Shown here in pieces: positions 12,982 through 16,523 of a stretch of 16,523 nt of DNA. Positions within the stretch are counted from its first letter, which is position 1. Every line of letters begins with the position of its first letter. The notes below the pieces were generated by a model, which made no database searches, was not told the DNA's origin, and worked only from the letters and a program-made list of their open reading frames with translations. The stretch is from contig JAGAUD010000006.1 of NCBI GenBank assembly GCA_017620975.1, positions 1-16,523 on the forward strand, written 5' to 3'. The DNA comes from Lachnospiraceae bacterium (GTDB lineage: Bacteria > Bacillota_A > Clostridia > Lachnospirales > Lachnospiraceae). Both the position numbers and the translations under genes were made by a program.

Positions 12982-14808
12982 CTATAATGCTTCACGATTG
13001 ATTTTCACAATACGTCGGTCATAAGTCACAAGCCCGTTGACTTCCTCCTCAATATCCGACAGTTGGGTGTACACGGCACCGCTTAGCCCTTTTGCCTCCA
13101 GAGGGAAAAGCTGCTCATGCATAAGTTTGGCATAAGCTTTCGTCAGATTCTCACAGCTGTCATACTTTTGATAGCCATATACTCTGTCCACACTGGAGTG
13201 ACCGGGGATATGGCAGGCATATCCGCCGTACTCGGAGATGACACAGGCTCTCGCATCTTCTACCTCTGTTTTCAGTGGTCGGAAATAATTATGAATACTT
13301 CTGAAGTCCCCGCATTTCTGGTCGAACCAGCCGCTGGCATGGTCTATCGGGCGTGTGGGGTCTTCTTTTTTCACCAGATCACAGACGTTTGCAGCATCGA
13401 ACTGTCCCCAGGCTTCGTTGAAAGGCACCCACACGGCAAGGGAGGGCACATTATACAGATGGCGGATGGTTTCCACGCACTCAGTCAGCCATTCTTTTCG
13501 TCCTTCTTCGCTCTTTCGGGCAAGGAGACCATAATGATTGTCTGTCAGCTTCTTAGCCACGCCGGGCAGCAGGGTAGGCAGATAACAGACATAACCCATA
13601 TGATAAGCGGTACCGCCGTTTACCATATCCTGCCATACGATCATGCCTAAGCGGTCGCAGTGGTAATACCAGCGCAGCGGTTCGATTTTAATATGCTTTC
13701 GAATTATGTTAAAACCAAAAGATTTCACCAGTTCAATGTCGTAGATAAAAGCTTCATCGCAGGGAGCGGTCATCAGTCCGTCCGGCCAGTAGCCCTGATC
13801 CAGGATCCCGTGCAGGAACAGTGGCCTGTGATTTAAGCAGAACCGGGGAACGTTGTGCTCATCCTTTTCCACGGTGTAACAGCGCATAGCAAAATAGCTG
13901 TGGACAACATCTTCATCCGCGTGAATCACCAGTGGATAAAGATGAGGGGTATCCGGTGTCCAGGGGATAAATTCCATATCAGAGGGCAATGAGAAGCATA
14001 CCCTGGTAAAGGGTTTCCCATCCCTGTCTGTCTCGTGGTAGCTTGCACTGATCAGATAGGGAGTACCGTCTTCTGTGGTCAGGCTGATTTGACGGAAATA
14101 GTCATCACTTTTCAGAATCAGTTCACAGTTCTGCAAATCATAATTGGGCGTCAGTGCCATCGTCTCTATGTAATGCGCAGGTACCCACTCATACCAGACA
14201 CTCTGCCAGATTCCGCTCTGAGCAGTATAGAACATACCGCCCCGCTTCAACATCTGCTTTCCCCTCGCATGCCAGGAGGTGTCACTGACATCCTTTACGC
14301 GAACCTGAATCAGAAAAGTAAAGGAAACATCACCATTTACCGGCAGTTCTACAGTAAAAGGCAGGTAGCCGCCCAGATGATGGGCAGCATGCACACCATT
14401 CACATACACATCCGCCTCCTGATCCACCGCATCAAAATGAAGCAGACATCTGTCCAAAGGCGCAGCCGGGCGCTCTAAGGCCACAATACGCTGATACCAC
14501 AAAAATTCATTTGGTTGCAGCTGCCTGTTTACCCCGGATAACAGACTTTCCGGTGAAAAAGGCACCAGTATCTGTCCCTGCGGTATAAAAGGAGTGCCGG
14601 GAGTTATCGAGGTAGCGGAATCAGACGTAAAACAATATTCCCAATATCCATTCAGCATATGGTAATCCTCTCTGCGCATCTGTGGTCTGGGATGTTCTTC
14701 CCATACATGGGTAGGGGATAAAGCCTCTCCCCAGGGCGTATACAGAGTATTTAGTGTATCCTTTTCATGAGATCTGCTGATATTTTGAATAGCGTTCTTA
14801 AAATCCAC
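12982..14808 (-). CDS. Family 2 glycoside hydrolase (beta-galactosidase/beta-glucuronidase-like)
   Basis: This is a 608-residue protein when started at the GTG at 14808, which has GGAAGG 8 nt upstream; an ATG at 14856 is in frame but lacks an RBS. The architecture is GH2: a sugar-binding jelly roll at about 20-210 (LNGYWEYCF, LHFDAVDQEADVYVNGVHAAHHLGGY), an Ig-like middle domain, and a TIM barrel from about 320. The barrel has RKHIKIEP, VWQDMVNGG, the acid/base Glu465 in VWVPFNEAWG, and the nucleophile Glu526 in VISEYGGYACH. Both catalytic Glu are present. There is no signal peptide, so it acts in the cytoplasm on imported oligosaccharides or glycoconjugates. Substrate is not decidable by eye. 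It is followed by the tocopherol-cyclase-like gene, with no terminator between them. Confidence 0.88.
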   Translation of the reverse strand: MDFKNAIQNISRSHEKDTLNTLYTPWGEALSPTHVWEEHPRPQMRREDYHMLNGYWEYCFTSDSATSITPGTPFIPQGQILVPFSPESLLSGVNRQLQPNEFLWYQRIVALERPAAPLDRCLLHFDAVDQEADVYVNGVHAAHHLGGYLPFTVELPVNGDVSFTFLIQVRVKDVSDTSWHARGKQMLKRGGMFYTAQSGIWQSVWYEWVPAHYIETMALTPNYDLQNCELILKSDDYFRQISLTTEDGTPYLISASYHETDRDGKPFTRVCFSLPSDMEFIPWTPDTPHLYPLVIHADEDVVHSYFAMRCYTVEKDEHNVPRFCLNHRPLFLHGILDQGYWPDGLMTAPCDEAFIYDIELVKSFGFNIIRKHIKIEPLRWYYHCDRLGMIVWQDMVNGGTAYHMGYVCYLPTLLPGVAKKLTDNHYGLLARKSEEGRKEWLTECVETIRHLYNVPSLAVWVPFNEAWGQFDAANVCDLVKKEDPTRPIDHASGWFDQKCGDFRSIHNYFRPLKTEVEDARACVISEYGGYACHIPGHSSVDRVYGYQKYDSCENLTKAYAKLMHEQLFPLEAKGLSGAVYTQLSDIEEEVNGLVTYDRRIVKINREAL

Positions 14809-14871
14809 GGCCAGTACCTTCCTTTCTGAACTGTTTACAGCATACCAGAAAATCATGCAAAAGAAAAGTAA

Positions 14872-14899
14872 AACAGGACATGATCGCTCATGTCCTGTT
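14872..14899 (-). promoter_or_regulatory. Terminator-like hairpin upstream of the GH2 gene
   Basis: AACAGGACATGA (14872-14883) and TCATGTCCTGTT (14888-14899) form a perfect 12-bp stem with a 4-nt loop. On the minus strand it is followed by TTTTACTTTTCTTTT. No minus-strand gene precedes it in the window, so it sits in the GH2 leader, where it could act as an attenuator. Confidence 0.5.
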
Positions 14900-14933
14900 C
14901 ATCATATAAGAGGGGGGAGTTGAAAAGTTATTC

Positions 14934-14965
14934 TGAAAAGGGAACTTAGGGGGATTCCCTTTTCA
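14934..14965. promoter_or_regulatory. Second perfect hairpin in the GH2/ABC-F intergenic region
   Basis: TGAAAAGGGAA (14934-14944) and TTCCCTTTTCA (14955-14965) pair over 11 bp around a 10-nt loop. On the minus strand it begins at about the expected +1 of the promoter at 14973-14981. On the plus strand it is about 135 nt upstream of the ABC-F start. Confidence 0.5.
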
Positions 14966-14972
14966 TGTTGAT

Positions 14973-14981
14973 AGCATACCA
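14973..14981 (-). promoter_or_regulatory. Possible extended -10 promoter for the GH2 gene
   Basis: On the minus strand TGG-TATGCT forms an extended -10 (14973-14981). No good -35 is seen at 17 nt. A near copy (TGG-TATGCT) lies closer to the gene, around 14840-14850, and is an alternative. Confidence 0.3.
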
Positions 14982-15040
14982 AGAGTTTGTGTCTAAAGTG
15001 TGTTCAACTGATAAAGGATTCCTTAAAAAACAATAAAGTG

Positions 15041-15069
15041 TTGCTTAGAGAAAGAAAAGTCCTTATAAT
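15041..15069 (+). promoter_or_regulatory. Promoter of the ABC-F gene
   Basis: TTGCTT (15041-15046), 17-nt spacer, perfect TATAAT (15064-15069). The leader would be only about 25 nt, so no antibiotic-sensing attenuator of the kind found ahead of some ABC-F resistance genes is present. Confidence 0.65.
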
Positions 15070-15100
15070 AAGGTGAGAAAAGTTAGATGAGAGGTTTTTC

Positions 15101-16420
15101 ATGAATATATTAACGGTAGAAAATATAACGAAATCATACGGAGAGCGGAAGCTTTTTGACAGAGCCAGCTTCTATCTCCAGGAAGGAGAGAAAGCCGCTA
15201 TTATCGGTATCAACGGAACCGGCAAATCCACGCTTTTAAAGATTATCGCAGGACTGGAAGAGCCCGATGAAGGCAAAGTGATCAAGGCAAACGGTACGGT
15301 TATCCGCTACTTGCCTCAGAATCCCCGGTTCCATGAGGAGACTGTACTGGAAGCAGTACTTCGGGACAACAGGACTCTGGAGAATGAAAGCTACATCGAA
15401 GCCGATGCCAAAGCCATGCTGACCAGGCTGGGTGTCAACAACTGGGAACAGCCATGTGGGGAGTTGTCAGGCGGTCAGAAGAAGCGTCTGGCACTGGTGT
15501 CCGTACTCTTATCTCCGGCAGAAATCCTGGTACTGGACGAACCTACCAACCATCTTGACAATACTATGGCCGACTGGCTGGAAGACACCCTTCGCAAAAG
15601 AAAGGGTGCAGTAATTATGGTTACCCACGACAGATATTTTCTGGACAGTGTCTCTACACGAATCATTGAGATCGATAAGGGAAGCATCTATTCCTATACT
15701 GCCAATTACTCCGGTTATCTGGAGCTGAAGATGCAGAGGGAAGAGATGGAAGAGGCTTCTGCCCGCAAAAGAGACTCTATCCTGCGCAATGAACTGAAGT
15801 GGGTGCAGAGAGGTGCCAGGGCACGTTCCACCAAACAGAAGGCCAGACTGCAGCGCTTTGAAGAACTGCAGAATACCCAGGGACCTGTGAAAGACGGTCA
15901 GGTGCAGCTTTCCTCTGTGTCCTCCAGACTGGGAAGGACTACGGTAGAACTGGAACATATTTATAAAAGCTATGGCGAGAAGACATTGATAAATGACTTT
16001 TCGTATATTTTCCTGAAAAATGACAGGATAGGCTTCATCGGCCATAATGGCTGCGGTAAAACCACATTGATGAAGCTTCTGACAGGTCAGACAGAACCGG
16101 ACAGCGGTAAGCTGGAAATCGGTCAGACTGTAAAAATAGGATATTATGCCCAGGAACTTGGGGATGAGATGATGAAGCCAAGTCAGCGTGTGATCGACTA
16201 TATCAGGGATGTGGCAGAGTATGTGGATACCCCGGAAGGGAAGGTCAGTGCTGCAAGGATGTTGGAGCGGTTTCTGTTTGCAGGTGAGGATCAATACGGT
16301 CTGCTTGGAAAGCTTTCCGGCGGTGAAAGAAGGCGACTGTATCTGTTAAAGGTGCTGATGGGAGCGCCCAATGTACTGATCCTGGACGTAAACTGTAGTA
16401 CCCCTTTGAGGTGTGTATAG
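15101..16420 (+). pseudogene. ABC-F ATPase (Uup-like), truncated by an insertion
   Basis: ABC-F proteins are soluble twin-ATPase factors acting on the ribosome. Domain 1 is complete: Walker A GINGTGKST (36-44), signature LSGGQ (122-126), Walker B ILVLDEPTNHLD (142-153), switch His in MVTHDRYF (173-180). A basic linker (WVQRGARARSTKQKARLQRF, 234-253) resembles Uup. Domain 2 has Walker A GHNGCGKTT (314-322) and LSGGERRRL (405-413), but the Walker B text stops at VLILD (residue 429, base 16387) where EPTND should follow. Ten unrelated codons then lead to a stop at 16418-16420. The second Walker B glutamate, the switch His and the C-terminal part (about 100-200 residues) are missing, so the product is very likely inactive. 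AGAGG 6-7 nt before the ATG sets the start. Confidence 0.88.
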
Positions 16421-16523
16421 AGTGTATTGTGTAAGAAATAGATGAGAAAAATGACTGTATACACAGAAAAGTAATAAAAATGTGTATTGTGTTAGAGGAA
16501 GTGTAGTCAAAAGAGATGACTAC
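16388..16523. mobile_element. Left end of an inserted element, probably an insertion sequence (runs off the window)
   Basis: From 16388 the sequence no longer resembles ABC-F in any frame and becomes AT-rich, TG-biased and non-coding. The junction begins GTAAACTGTAG; a 5'-GTAA end is typical of IS66-family inverted repeats, which makes that family a guess only. The group II intron start GTGYG is absent. The segment holds a direct repeat GTGTATTGTGTaAGA/GTGTATTGTGTtAGA (16422-16436, 16482-16496) and ends in a perfect 7-bp hairpin, GTAGTCA/TGACTAC (16503-16523). No transposase is visible in the window. Confidence 0.55.

Noticed and set aside
15509..16294. Long minus-strand open frame opposite the ABC-F gene
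   Set aside because: It has no RBS, its translation looks like antisense of conserved ATPase sequence, and the plus-strand frame carries clear Walker and signature motifs.
16388..16523. Group II intron 5' end interrupting the ABC-F gene
   Set aside because: Group II introns begin GTGYG; this junction reads GTAAAC, and no intron domain was recognisable in the 136 bases available.

Overview
This window looks like chromosome from an anaerobic gut Clostridia bacterium, most likely a Lachnospiraceae (Blautia/Roseburia-like) species. The evidence is moderate GC content, strong GGAGG-type ribosome binding sites, near-consensus sigma-A promoters (TTGACA/TATAAT, 17 nt spacers), a clostridial-type carbamate kinase and lipoprotein signal peptidase, and an AAA-ATPase/PD-(D/E)XK protein of a type abundant in this family. 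The placement comes from protein resemblance, not a search.

Layout, left to right. (1) The tail of minD and all of minE, for division-site placement, end at a long hairpin (600-675) and a strong terminator (695-745). (2) A small XRE regulator on the minus strand faces away from a small membrane-anchored protein of unknown function. (3) An S1-domain translation protein with a structured leader is followed closely by a lipoprotein signal peptidase (lspA), closed by a terminator that overlaps the lspA stop codon. (4) On the minus strand, a lone carbamate kinase and an AraC-type regulator; the regulator is divergent from a family 4 alpha-galactosidase/alpha-glucosidase, its likely target. (5) EPSP synthase (aroA, minus) and cysteine synthase (cysK, plus) sit back to back with two clean divergent promoters. 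cysK is followed after 4 nt by an Rrf2-type regulator with a C-X7-C-X2-C-X2-C cluster, and a dyad just downstream of the cysK -10 box is a plausible operator, so this reads as a self-controlled cysteine/Fe-S sensing unit. (6) An orphan AAA-ATPase/PD-(D/E)XK protein. (7) On the minus strand, a family 2 glycoside hydrolase followed by a tocopherol-cyclase-like protein, the least understood pair here. The second gene has its own strong promoter with a 14-bp palindrome in the spacer. (8) An ABC-F ATPase gene cut off in the Walker B motif of its second ATPase domain at about 16387, where unrelated AT-rich DNA, probably the end of an insertion sequence, begins and runs out of the window.

Most of the window is ordinary housekeeping and sugar metabolism. 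The parts most worth a second look are the GH2/tocopherol-cyclase-like pair with its structured leader, the cysK-rrf2 control region, the leader hairpin of the S1 gene, and the broken ABC-F gene. No CRISPR array, tRNA or rRNA gene was seen, and no gene-free stretch exceeds 300 bases.
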